43,767 nucleotides of DNA from Lachnospiraceae bacterium (GCA_029012365.1 JAQXLY010000015.1:1-43767), one strand, 5' to 3'; shown: positions 26,464-35,132, counted from the stretch's first letter. Made by a program: numbers and translations. The notes: generated by a model from the letters alone, not told the origin.

Positions 26464-27952
26464 ATTCTTCTCTCGCCTCCCGTCTTACTTTTTTGATTCC
26501 CTTGACTACTGACGGAATTAATGCCAACACGATTAAAACAATAATAACGTAACCCATGTTGTTTTCAATCCAGTCCTTACGATAGTACTTCCATGCACGG
26601 GAGTAGTTATCACTGTCACGCTTTACCTCAAAGTATTCCATAGCGCCCTTGTAGTCCTTCTCACGAAGCAGGGAACGACCGATACCGATATAGGCAAGCT
26701 CGTAGTTTCCGTTTAATGCCAGAACCTCTTCCCAGTATTCTGCCGCCTTTGCGTAATCACCGACTTCATATTCACGAAGTGCATCGTGAATCAGAGTACC
26801 GAATTCCGTTCTGCTGAATCTGGTAATACCTCCTGTAGTAGAATCCAGTACATAGAGGTCGGTTCCGATGTGTTCAATAGCACTCGGTATCATGAAATAA
26901 CCAAGCTTGTTACCCGGACCGCCGAAGGCATACAGCAGATGTCCCTGCTCGTCATAACCGAATATACGGCCGCGGATACGATCCGCTACATAGTATGTAC
27001 CGTCATCAAACGCCGTAATATCTACGATTCTGGACGGTCCGTTCATGCCGGCTGCATTGGTCCATTGTAAATCACCAATCGGATAGTACTCACCGTTACG
27101 AATCAGAATATCCTTACCGAGAGAATTCAGCTTACGAATCGGCTTTGCCGTACCCGCATCCGCATCTGCTTCTTCAAATACATCCGTGGTACAGTATACA
27201 AATGACAAATCATCAATGTATAGATTGTTGTACTCTACCGGCACAAAGTCAATCATCTGCTCTTTCTGTGCCTTCGTGGAGAACATCTTCTTAATCTTGT
27301 CAGACATACTGAATACTACTTCATTTGCACCGAGGAAACCGATAAAGGAGCCGTCCGCCTCAAACTGCATCAAACCTTTGTTTACGTTCTTTGCAAGCGT
27401 AAACACACGTCCTACCCGGTCAACGACCAGCTTAGTCGGCTCAAACTCAATGGTTTGATCCACCGTAGTTGCATCCGGTCTCGTAATTACCTTCACAACC
27501 TCAAGATCCTCGGTTACATGAAGGACGCGGTAATTTCCGGTATCCGCAATATAAATATCACCGTTCTCTGCCTGGAACATATCAAGAGGACCGGATAAGG
27601 TAAGTACCTCCAAATCACCCTTTACCTCTGTAATCTCACGTACCAGTGTCAGCTTCCCGTCTTCCTCCAAAAGCTCAAGAATGCGGTTATTTCCGGTATC
27701 CGCAACAAATAAATGATTGTCACGGGCATACAGACCCTTCGGAAGCTTCATGGAAGTTGTGCCCAGAGCCTTACCGTCGGTATAAGAGACCGGTGTATAG
27801 GCATCCGGAGACTCATATTCCAATCCCCAATAGTCATAATTGTACGTATAAGTATTTACCTCTGTTGCGTTTGCAACTCCGGCAGGACAGATTGTCAATA
27901 CTGCCATCACTCCAAGGAGAGTGGCCGCAACTTTTCTTTTCAGCTTCATCAT
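26438..27952 (-). CDS. NHL-repeat and TPR protein with C-terminal membrane anchor
   Basis: 504 residues: signal peptide (about 1-30, ANATEV), an NHL-type beta-propeller (about 60-380) with repeats such as LFVADTGNNRILEL and IYIADTGNYRVLHV, then a TPR-like helical hairpin pair (about 385-448; GDYAKAAEYWEEVLALNG and KDYKGAMEYF), one transmembrane helix (about 466-484) and a basic cytoplasmic tail. So the propeller is outside and the tail inside. It has no catalytic motif; a scaffold or glycan-binding/assembly role is inferred. AGGAGG lies 5 bases before the ATG. Ends overlapping YIP1. Confidence 0.8.
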   Translation of the reverse strand: MMKLKRKVAATLLGVMAVLTICPAGVANATEVNTYTYNYDYWGLEYESPDAYTPVSYTDGKALGTTSMKLPKGLYARDNHLFVADTGNNRILELLEEDGKLTLVREITEVKGDLEVLTLSGPLDMFQAENGDIYIADTGNYRVLHVTEDLEVVKVITRPDATTVDQTIEFEPTKLVVDRVGRVFTLAKNVNKGLMQFEADGSFIGFLGANEVVFSMSDKIKKMFSTKAQKEQMIDFVPVEYNNLYIDDLSFVYCTTDVFEEADADAGTAKPIRKLNSLGKDILIRNGEYYPIGDLQWTNAAGMNGPSRIVDITAFDDGTYYVADRIRGRIFGYDEQGHLLYAFGGPGNKLGYFMIPSAIEHIGTDLYVLDSTTGGITRFSRTEFGTLIHDALREYEVGDYAKAAEYWEEVLALNGNYELAYIGIGRSLLREKDYKGAMEYFEVKRDSDNYSRAWKYYRKDWIENNMGYVIIVLIVLALIPSVVKGIKKVRREAREEYELEHKNK

Positions 27953-27961
27953 TCTCTCCTC

Positions 27962-28825
27962 CTATTCCTTAATACCTGAGCTGGCCATCGTCTCAAGGAT
28001 GTTACTCTCCGAGAAAATGAACACACCGATCGGGACAATCATCAATACCAGACCTACAGCCGCAGCGGCACCGGCACGTGCAACACCACCGGCGGTAATC
28101 TGCTGTAATGCATAAGGCAATGTCTTTAAATTTTCCGAATAGATATACTGCGACTGCTGGTTATTCCAAAGGTTCTGTACCGAGAAAATAATCAGGGTCA
28201 GCCATGCCGGTTTTACATTCGGCATAACAATCTTGGTAAAAATGCCCCATTCCTTTGCGCCGTCAATCTTTGCCGCTTCAATCAGAGAATCCGGAATTCC
28301 TTCCATAAACTGCTTCATAAGGAAGAGTCCCATCGGAGCCGCAAATGCCGGAATAATCGGTGCAAGGTAGGTATCAATCCATCCGATTTTTGCCATGATA
28401 AGGTAGTTCGGAATGGAAGTTACATAACCGTTAAACATAAGTGCGGTTGTAATAATAGTAAAGAACTTTCTGCCGCCCGGGAAGTCATATTTTGCAAGTA
28501 CATATGCACCCATGGAAGCAACCATGAGCTGTCCTATCGTACCCACTGCCGTGATAAACACGGTATTGAAAATATAACGTGTAAACGGTACATAGGACTG
28601 ACCCATAATCGCAAACAAATCACTAAAGTTGTCTAACGTAGGATTTCGAACCAAAATCGTCGGCGGGAACTTGTATATTTCATCCAATGGTTTAAATGCC
28701 TGACACACGCTGAAAATCAGCGGAATAACCATGAATGACGCAAACAGGACTAATACCAGATATACTCCGATATCGCCGCCGCGTGAACGGTTCGGCTGTC
28801 TTCTTTTCATTTTTATTCTTTTCAT
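27962..28825 (-). CDS. Carbohydrate ABC transporter permease (MalG type)
   Basis: 287 residues, six transmembrane helices, EAA loop IPDSLIEAAKIDGAKEWGIF near 180-200. Second permease of the pair that follows the 972-residue binding protein. It lies 61 bases after its partner and 9 bases before the NHL gene. Confidence 0.93.
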   Translation of the reverse strand: MKRIKMKRRQPNRSRGGDIGVYLVLVLFASFMVIPLIFSVCQAFKPLDEIYKFPPTILVRNPTLDNFSDLFAIMGQSYVPFTRYIFNTVFITAVGTIGQLMVASMGAYVLAKYDFPGGRKFFTIITTALMFNGYVTSIPNYLIMAKIGWIDTYLAPIIPAFAAPMGLFLMKQFMEGIPDSLIEAAKIDGAKEWGIFTKIVMPNVKPAWLTLIIFSVQNLWNNQQSQYIYSENLKTLPYALQQITAGGVARAGAAAAVGLVLMIVPIGVFIFSESNILETMASSGIKE

Positions 28826-28886
28826 CGCTTCTCTCCTTCTCTATATTTGCATAAGGCAATGTCTCAATTCTTTGTAACCTGCTTTG

Positions 28887-29819
28887 TTATTTACCGACTC
28901 TGCGTAAAATAGCCTGAACCAGTTTGTTACAAAGGAGCATTGCAAGGAAGAGAACGGTTGCAACTGCGGAAGCATAACCCATTTCAAAACGGTTAATACC
29001 ATAGTCTTTCAGGTGTGATACTACCGTATGTACCGCATAGTCCGTACTCGGGAAACCACAGAGGAACTCAGGTACATCCGCAACGTTAAAGGAAGATGCA
29101 ATCGTATTGATGGCACCGAACAACAGCATCGGCTTCATGCTAGGCAGGGTAATATACCAAAGCTCCTGCCAGCGGTTCTTGATGCCGTCTACATAACCGG
29201 CCTCGTACTGGGCACGGTCAACACCCTGCAGGCCTGCAACGAATGCTAAGAATCCGGTTCCCAAACTCATCCACAAGGTAACAATAATTACAACCGTAAG
29301 CATGTACTGCGGATTGGATAACCAGAGCTTCGGCTCCATACCAAACCACTGCAGTATGGAGTTTACCCAACCGTATGCATCGTTTGAGAAAATCAGCTGC
29401 CAAATGGTAAAAGCCGAACCGGCAATAGACGGTGCATAGAAACATACAATTGCAATTGCTCTTAAGTATCTCGGCAACTCATTGATTAGCCATGCAAACA
29501 GGAAGGATGCAAGGTAACCTATCGGTCCGGTAATACCTGCCAGTACGAATGTATTCTTAACCGCAGTCAGGAACACCTCGTCTGCCAGAATTAAGTTAAC
29601 ATAGTTTGTCAGTCCGATTACTCTCGGTGGCTCTAATACATTATAATATGTAAAGCTCAACACGAGGGACATCGTAATCGGAACGATATAAAACAAGGTA
29701 AACAAAACCGCATAAGGCAGAATGAACAGATAGCAGTTTTTATTCATCTTTGCTTTCTTCCAAGCAATCTGCCTATCTCTTTTCTTTTTCCGAAAATAAA
29801 GTGATAAAATATTGCCCAT
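28887..29819 (-). CDS. Carbohydrate ABC transporter permease (MalF type)
   Basis: 310 residues from ATG at 29819 (AAAGGAGG 5 bases upstream; an in-frame start at 29861 would overlap the preceding gene by 29 bases). Six transmembrane helices; EAA-like loop QYEAGYVDGIKNRWQELWYI near 220-240. Forms a heterodimer with the next permease. Confidence 0.92.
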   Translation of the reverse strand: MGNILSLYFRKKKRDRQIAWKKAKMNKNCYLFILPYAVLFTLFYIVPITMSLVLSFTYYNVLEPPRVIGLTNYVNLILADEVFLTAVKNTFVLAGITGPIGYLASFLFAWLINELPRYLRAIAIVCFYAPSIAGSAFTIWQLIFSNDAYGWVNSILQWFGMEPKLWLSNPQYMLTVVIIVTLWMSLGTGFLAFVAGLQGVDRAQYEAGYVDGIKNRWQELWYITLPSMKPMLLFGAINTIASSFNVADVPEFLCGFPSTDYAVHTVVSHLKDYGINRFEMGYASAVATVLFLAMLLCNKLVQAILRRVGK

Positions 29820-29832
29820 GTCATCCTCCTTT

Positions 29833-32751
29833 CTATTCGATTTCCAGGCCGAACTCGCCACGTTTCTTCGTAATCTCTTCGTTTATCGTGTCGGTGTAGT
29901 CAAGCAGTGTCTCTCTCGGATCCTCTGACTCGTTATATACCTTACGAGCTGCATTGGTAATATGACGTGTCGTATAATATCCTCCGGCAACCTCAGGTAC
30001 TTCTTCGGTCCAGCTGCGCTGTTCCTTTAAGATTGCCATCTGATCAGCACTCCACGGAAGCTGTTCAAAGGAAATCAGGTTTGCGGTCTGGTATCTTGCT
30101 GCGGAACCCATAACTGCCTCGAGCTCACGTCCGAAACGGGTCTGTGTCTCGGAATCGCCCCACCACTTGAGGAATTCCCAACACTTCTGCTGCATCTCAT
30201 CGGAACGCTTCTTATTCTTTAACAGCATTGTACAATAGCCCCAGGATGAACAGGAACGGTCAATCGTACCATCCTCCTGCATCGTACCAGGAATCAGATT
30301 GAATTCCCAAAGACCTCTTATCTCCGGAGCAAGTACTGCCAGCGTATTATAGGTATCATAGTCCTGAATACCGAGCGGCATCTCACCGGAACGGAATCTG
30401 TTCGCAAAGTCATATACCATTGATAAGCTGTAGTGTGAGTAGAATCTCGTATACATTTCAAATGCCTTAATACCTGCCTCACTGGAAATCAGCGTCTCTG
30501 TCTGCTTTTCGCTGTACAAACGGCCGCCGTTCTGATAAAGCAGTGCGATAAATGTAGATAAATCCGGGCTTGAAGTGTTACCGAACTTACGCTCCGTAGA
30601 CGGGATAGCTACATCCAGATTGTTCTGCTGAAGTGTCGGCAGCATATCAATCAGTTCATCCCAGGTCTGCGGCGGCTCTACTCCGAGGTCATCCAGAATA
30701 TCTGTACGATAGAACATTACATTAAACACATGCGTCATAGGAAGTCCGTAAAGACCGCCTTCAAACCAGTACGGTGCCTTTGCACTGTCCGGATACTGGG
30801 AAAGCAACTCTTCCCAGCCTTCAAACTGTGTTAAATCTTCTACTGCATTACGAAGAGCAAAGTTAACCGGGTCCTGCTGTCCCATCTGGATAGCAATATC
30901 CGGACCTGTTCCTGCTATCGTTGCATTTAAAACCACGCCTGCCTGTACCAGCTTAATATTAACCGGAATGCCGGTTTCAGGAGTAAATACATCATCCACC
31001 AGTGTCTTTAATACAGAACTCTGGTCACGTCCGGAAGTAATCCATACAGTGATTGCTTCTCCGTCCTCGTAAACATCACCGAGGGAATCATAGTCTACTA
31101 CAAAGGAGGAAGCAAAGGAGCGAACCTCATGTACCATCTCCTGCCAGAAGCTTGTTTTAATATCATCAGGCTTGGCATTTACGCCTGTAACGGTAATGTA
31201 ATCCACATCAAGCGGAGCCTCTGCCATGTTATTAATGGAAGTACCTACGGAACTCACATTACCTTTGAATGACGCAAACTGCTTGGAAATCTTCTCCGTC
31301 TTCTCAACAAACTCTTCCAGCTGCTTTGCAAGCTTTAATACCGTCGCGATATCACCGGAGGTTTCACCGCTGTATGCAATATACTCATCAACAATCTTAT
31401 ACAAACGCTTATACTCAAGCTCCATGCCCTCAATTACTTCCGGATAAACCTTGTCAAGGTCATAGTCACGGTTTACATCCGGAGTAGCACCGGTCAGTAC
31501 AAGTACTGTACGGTACATCTCATTCAAACGGGATACGGAATCCTGCAATTCACTGAGAATCAAGCCCATATCACCTAATGTCACTTCCATGCGGATTGTA
31601 TGCTTTCCGGCTTCCAGATAGAAGTTGTATGGTGTGCCTTCACTGTCTGCAAGCGGAACGCTCTGCCACTGTGAACTATACTGGAACGGTACTGTGGACA
31701 TCTCAGCAAACGGAATCTTTCCGTCAATGTAAATTGCACGGTTGGATACGGCACCACGCTTCGTGGACTGACGTGCCTTAAAGGTGATGTTATAATAGCC
31801 GTTCTCCGGAACCTCAAACTCCCATTCAATCCACTGTCCTGCGGTACGCCACTGCTCACCGCCAATGAAGTTGAGCTTTGTGCTCTTTACGCTGTACGGT
31901 ACAGTGTTAGGTGAGGAACGGTCGGAACGGGCATATAAAGACTGTGCGGAACGGGCAGTTGACGCTTCCCCCTGAATGTCCTGCTTATAATCCGCACCAC
32001 CGGTCACCTGCGGGTTTGCCTTGACATATTCCTGATATGTAACCGCATCCGTTACCGGCTGTAAGGAAATCTTACGAATTGCCATCGGCTCATTAACACA
32101 GTCTAATGCGATGGTGTTCTCACCCGCTTTAAAATAATACTCATACGGGTCTGTATAATATCCCATGTAATCAATAAAATAAGAAGAGCACCAGTCCGGA
32201 ACCTCTACCTGGGTCGGACGGCGGTCATTTCCCCGGTTATCCACCTTAATTTCTCCGGCATCAGCCCAACGTCTCGTAAACGTAAGGGCATCGGAACCGG
32301 AAAACGGCATTTCCCCGTTAATATAGAAACCTCGCTCCATGCTTACGCCTCTGGACTCTACCGGATAGTACTCGACATAGATACGATACATCCCTGTTTC
32401 GGGAATGTTGACCTTCCATTCGGTAAATCCGCTTTCGCCCTGATAGAGCACTTTTTCTTCTCCCTCATAATCTGTCAGGATGTCGGTATTCTTGGCACTT
32501 GCCGTATCATATGCGGCTAAATCGACCATAATCTCGTCTACCTGCGGTCTCGGCGAATCCTTATGAGCTGCCAAATATGCAGTATACGTGTTCTCACGTT
32601 CAAACGCACCCTCAGCGGTCTCAAGATTCGTCCCCTGGTACTTTTCACTGAATCCGTCCTTATTGTCTGTCAGCTTGTTAATTAGTACAATCACAGCAAT
32701 CACAGCAACTACTCCGGCTACAGCAAGGAATATTTTCTTTCCTTTTGACAT
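29833..32751 (-). CDS. Giant membrane-anchored solute-binding protein with two N-terminal beta-sandwich modules
   Basis: 972 residues, about twice a usual binding protein. N-terminal membrane helix (about 7-25) with no lipobox Cys. Module 1 (about 85-232) and module 2 (about 255-402) resemble CBM6/CBM35-type jelly rolls and each other: TGMYRIYVEYYP/NGYYNITFKARQ, GFYINGEMPF/AIYIDGKIPF and FKAGENTIALDC/LEAGKHTIRMEV. Then a helical linker (about 403-512) and a family 1 binding-protein fold from about 565 (AITVWITSGRD, GTGPDIAIQMGQQDP). First gene of the long transport block; AAGGAG precedes ATG. Likely captures xylan-type oligo- or polysaccharide at the surface; ligand inferred from context. Confidence 0.85.
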   Translation of the reverse strand: MSKGKKIFLAVAGVVAVIAVIVLINKLTDNKDGFSEKYQGTNLETAEGAFERENTYTAYLAAHKDSPRPQVDEIMVDLAAYDTASAKNTDILTDYEGEEKVLYQGESGFTEWKVNIPETGMYRIYVEYYPVESRGVSMERGFYINGEMPFSGSDALTFTRRWADAGEIKVDNRGNDRRPTQVEVPDWCSSYFIDYMGYYTDPYEYYFKAGENTIALDCVNEPMAIRKISLQPVTDAVTYQEYVKANPQVTGGADYKQDIQGEASTARSAQSLYARSDRSSPNTVPYSVKSTKLNFIGGEQWRTAGQWIEWEFEVPENGYYNITFKARQSTKRGAVSNRAIYIDGKIPFAEMSTVPFQYSSQWQSVPLADSEGTPYNFYLEAGKHTIRMEVTLGDMGLILSELQDSVSRLNEMYRTVLVLTGATPDVNRDYDLDKVYPEVIEGMELEYKRLYKIVDEYIAYSGETSGDIATVLKLAKQLEEFVEKTEKISKQFASFKGNVSSVGTSINNMAEAPLDVDYITVTGVNAKPDDIKTSFWQEMVHEVRSFASSFVVDYDSLGDVYEDGEAITVWITSGRDQSSVLKTLVDDVFTPETGIPVNIKLVQAGVVLNATIAGTGPDIAIQMGQQDPVNFALRNAVEDLTQFEGWEELLSQYPDSAKAPYWFEGGLYGLPMTHVFNVMFYRTDILDDLGVEPPQTWDELIDMLPTLQQNNLDVAIPSTERKFGNTSSPDLSTFIALLYQNGGRLYSEKQTETLISSEAGIKAFEMYTRFYSHYSLSMVYDFANRFRSGEMPLGIQDYDTYNTLAVLAPEIRGLWEFNLIPGTMQEDGTIDRSCSSWGYCTMLLKNKKRSDEMQQKCWEFLKWWGDSETQTRFGRELEAVMGSAARYQTANLISFEQLPWSADQMAILKEQRSWTEEVPEVAGGYYTTRHITNAARKVYNESEDPRETLLDYTDTINEEITKKRGEFGLEIE

Positions 32752-33095
32752 AGTCTTCTCCTTTCCTGTGCATATTCCTTTTGCACATTCGGTTTGTCCC
32801 TACGACAAACCAAAGCCGGCGCGCAACATACATAAGCTGCTTTCGCAGCCTGCATCCTTGCGTATCGGCTTTCTGTCTTTGATAAAAATTACCAAAGACT
32901 TTCTTTTTCCGTTTTTGTACATAATCACCAAAAACAGTGCTGCCGGAAAAAGATTTTTTGTAGCGTATAGTGCCATTATAGTCTTTTTTTCAAAAAAGCG
33001 CTTATCAAATATTGCTTTTTGATTTTTCACCTATTGCTCCGTTTCGGCACAATACGCTTTCAATCGACTATCTTATAATCGGCTCTTTACAACCT
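32752..33095 (-). promoter_or_regulatory. Long structured 5' leader of the giant SBP operon
   Basis: About 340 bases between the predicted minus-strand transcription start (near 33095) and the start codon. In RNA sense the following perfect stems can form: 32944-32952 with 32903-32911, enclosing 32929-32935 with 32911-32917 (one base shared); 32893-32899 with 32875-32881; 32866-32872 with 32812-32818, enclosing GCTGC-GAAA-GCAGC (32836-32849); and an 8-base stem (32791-32811) near the ribosome site. I do not recognise a known riboswitch. A possible 76-codon frame (GTG 33030 to 32800) lies within it. Confidence 0.5.
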
Positions 33096-33114
33096 ACAAT
33101 AATTATATTATGAT
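33086..33114 (+). promoter_or_regulatory. Promoter of the AraC-type regulator gene
   Basis: Plus strand TTTACA (33086-33091), 17-base spacer, TATGAT (33109-33114), giving a leader of about 175 bases. Overlaps the minus-strand promoter of the SBP operon. Confidence 0.6.
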
Positions 33115-33130
33115 ATTTGTATAATTTCAA
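33102..33130 (-). promoter_or_regulatory. Promoter of the giant SBP operon
   Basis: Minus strand TTGAAA (33125-33130), 17-base spacer, TATAAT (33102-33107). Near-consensus. It overlaps the opposing araC promoter, so the two are likely regulated together. Confidence 0.75.
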
Positions 33131-33295
33131 GTATAAAATGAGGATTTGGAGAAGTTTTTTTATGCATTTTAACCTCACCGGGAGATTCCCCCGAAATAGC
33201 AATTTTTGATTAATTGTATGCTTTTATTTTTATTGTTGTCCCCACATGCTTTTTTTTGTTAAATTTCACAACAATTTAAAGGAGGTATTTCATTT

Positions 33296-34261
33296 ATGCA
33301 GAATAATAAAATCCCGGAATCCGAAGTTTCCCACTGGCTTGACCTGCGCCGTAAGGTCTGCGAACGGAATACCGACTTCCGGCGGCGTATCATAAACGGC
33401 ACTTACGAAAAGACGAACTACAGCCATGACGACTCCTCTGTTTTTTTGTGGATTAACAAAGAGCCCGGCGGTTTTCCCCTGCACTGGCATTCCACGGTGG
33501 AAATCATTATGCCTTTAATAAACAGCTACACCGTCAATATGAACAAATCTACCTATCAGCTCAACGAAAGGGACATCCTCATCATCCCGCCGGGTGAGCT
33601 GCACGAGCTGACGGCTCCGCCTACCGGACTGCGCCTGGTTTTACTGTTTGATTTATCCTCGCTTACAAAATTCAAGGGCTTTACCAGACTCTTTTCCCTA
33701 TTGTCGCTGTCCTGTCTGATTACCGGGGATACCATGCCGGAGATTCATGCTAAGGCATCTGAGCTTTTGCTGCAATCCGTAGAAGAATATGCAAACGGCG
33801 GAGACCTTGCAACCCCCTCCATTCATGCCCTGCTGATTCAGTTTTTTGTTCTTCTTGCACGCAACAGCGAGGACACTGTTCCTGCCGCTCTGCCAGCCAT
33901 GCAGCCGAATAAACAGCGGGAGTACATAGAAAAGTTCAATACCGTCTTTGATTACATTGAACACCACTATGCGGAAGACATTACGCTCGAAACCGTGGCA
34001 GCCAAAATCGGTTTTTCAAAGTTTCACTTTTCCAGACTGTTCCGGCAATTTACAGACACGTCCTTTTATGATTACCTGTGCATAAGACGCATCAAGGCTG
34101 CGGAGGCTCTGCTGCTTGAGCCTTCGCTTCCGATTACCGAAGTAGCGTTGCAGTCGGGATTTGCCAGTATCTCCACGTTTAACCGCGTATTTAAAAAATT
34201 TAAGGAATGTACGCCGACAGAATTCAAGGAATTCTACAAAGCTAACAATCGTACCAGATAA
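33296..34261 (+). CDS. AraC family transcriptional regulator
   Basis: 321 residues. N-terminal cupin-like sugar-binding domain (about 45-140) with HWHSTVEIIMPL and RDILIIPPGELHEL; C-terminal double helix-turn-helix DNA-binding domain (about 217-315) with ITLETVAAKIGFSKFHFSRL and PITEVALQSGFASISTFNRV. AAAGGAGG precedes ATG. Divergent from the giant SBP operon with overlapping promoters, so it probably controls that operon in response to a sugar. Ends at a bidirectional terminator. Confidence 0.93.
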   Translation: MQNNKIPESEVSHWLDLRRKVCERNTDFRRRIINGTYEKTNYSHDDSSVFLWINKEPGGFPLHWHSTVEIIMPLINSYTVNMNKSTYQLNERDILIIPPGELHELTAPPTGLRLVLLFDLSSLTKFKGFTRLFSLLSLSCLITGDTMPEIHAKASELLLQSVEEYANGGDLATPSIHALLIQFFVLLARNSEDTVPAALPAMQPNKQREYIEKFNTVFDYIEHHYAEDITLETVAAKIGFSKFHFSRLFRQFTDTSFYDYLCIRRIKAAEALLLEPSLPITEVALQSGFASISTFNRVFKKFKECTPTEFKEFYKANNRTR

Positions 34262-34267
34262 AGAAAC

Positions 34268-34306
34268 GGGTCTGCCGCAGCCACTGCGACAGACCCTCTG
34301 TTTTCT
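34268..34306. terminator. Bidirectional terminator between araC-type gene and APH-fold gene
   Basis: GGGTCTG...CAGACCC stem (34268-34274, 34290-34296) with inner GCAG/CTGC pairing, T-rich on both sides. Shared by the convergent ends of the regulator and the GH67 operon. Confidence 0.8.
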
Positions 34307-34311
34307 CATTT

Positions 34312-35064
34312 CTATTCATAATCCACTACATTTACCCATGACAGCAGAAGCTGACGTTCCTCCGGTTTTCCCTTTACGGACTGGGATGCCGCAACAATCG
34401 GGAGCCACTGCTCGATATACTGTCTTGCAGTGTCACTCATCTTACAGAACAGCTCCAGATACCGTTTTGCTCCCTCCGTATCCCCTGCAAGGCAAAACAG
34501 CAGATAGGTTCTTGCCACATCAGCCGAAGCATTTCCCTGGGTTGCATGTGCCCAGTCGATAATATATGCCTTACCATCCTTATCGGAAATAATTACATTT
34601 GAGGGATTAAAATCACCGTGACATACCTTCGTGTGCTTCGGCATTCCCTCCAGTCTTGCATGCAGCTCATAACGGGTTGTGGCATCGAGCTCCGCCTCGG
34701 ATATCTTGCGATTCATCTTATCCTTCAGTTTAATAAGTCCCGGAGCGCGTTTTCCGTGTACCTGCATTTGCAGCTCTACCAGAAGCTTCAGATACTCGTC
34801 CTTCTTTTCCGGCTCCTCCTGCATCAGCTGTGCAAGTGTCTTTCCCTGAATGTACTCCGAAACAATCGCCCATTTTCCGTTAACCTTCGTTACCTCCGAT
34901 ACTTTAGGAATCGGAAGTCCGGTTTCTTCCACCCGCGCCTGATTCAAAGCCTCATTCAATACATCCGCTTTGGAATAATTCTCATTAAACACTTTGATTA
35001 CGCGGTCATCCTCCTGATACACAGTCTTTGCCGCTCTGACCGCAATCGCCTTATCAAGCCTCAT
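34312..35064 (-). CDS. APH-fold phosphotransferase
   Basis: 250 residues from ATG at 35064 (AAAGGAGG 6 bases upstream). Aminoglycoside phosphotransferase/choline kinase fold: N-lobe Lys in DDRVIKVFNE, catalytic loop VCHGDFNPSNVII (Asp and Asn), metal-binding IIDWAHA. The small-molecule substrate cannot be read from sequence; resistance is unlikely given the setting. It is the last gene of the glucuronoxylan operon, 68 bases after GH43, which raises the possibility of a sugar or sugar-derivative kinase, but it may be incidental. Confidence 0.85.
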   Translation of the reverse strand: MRLDKAIAVRAAKTVYQEDDRVIKVFNENYSKADVLNEALNQARVEETGLPIPKVSEVTKVNGKWAIVSEYIQGKTLAQLMQEEPEKKDEYLKLLVELQMQVHGKRAPGLIKLKDKMNRKISEAELDATTRYELHARLEGMPKHTKVCHGDFNPSNVIISDKDGKAYIIDWAHATQGNASADVARTYLLFCLAGDTEGAKRYLELFCKMSDTARQYIEQWLPIVAASQSVKGKPEERQLLLSWVNVVDYE

Positions 35065-35132
35065 AATACTCCTCCTTTGCACAGGTTTTCACGCCACAGT
35101 ATCCGGCGTCTTGGCAGTCTCACCGCCCGGAA

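Noticed and set aside
32752..33095. c-di-GMP (GEMM) or other known riboswitch in the SBP leader
   Set aside because: A GNRA-capped hairpin and an ACGCAAGG string recalled GEMM, but the conserved core blocks and the receptor pairing are absent.
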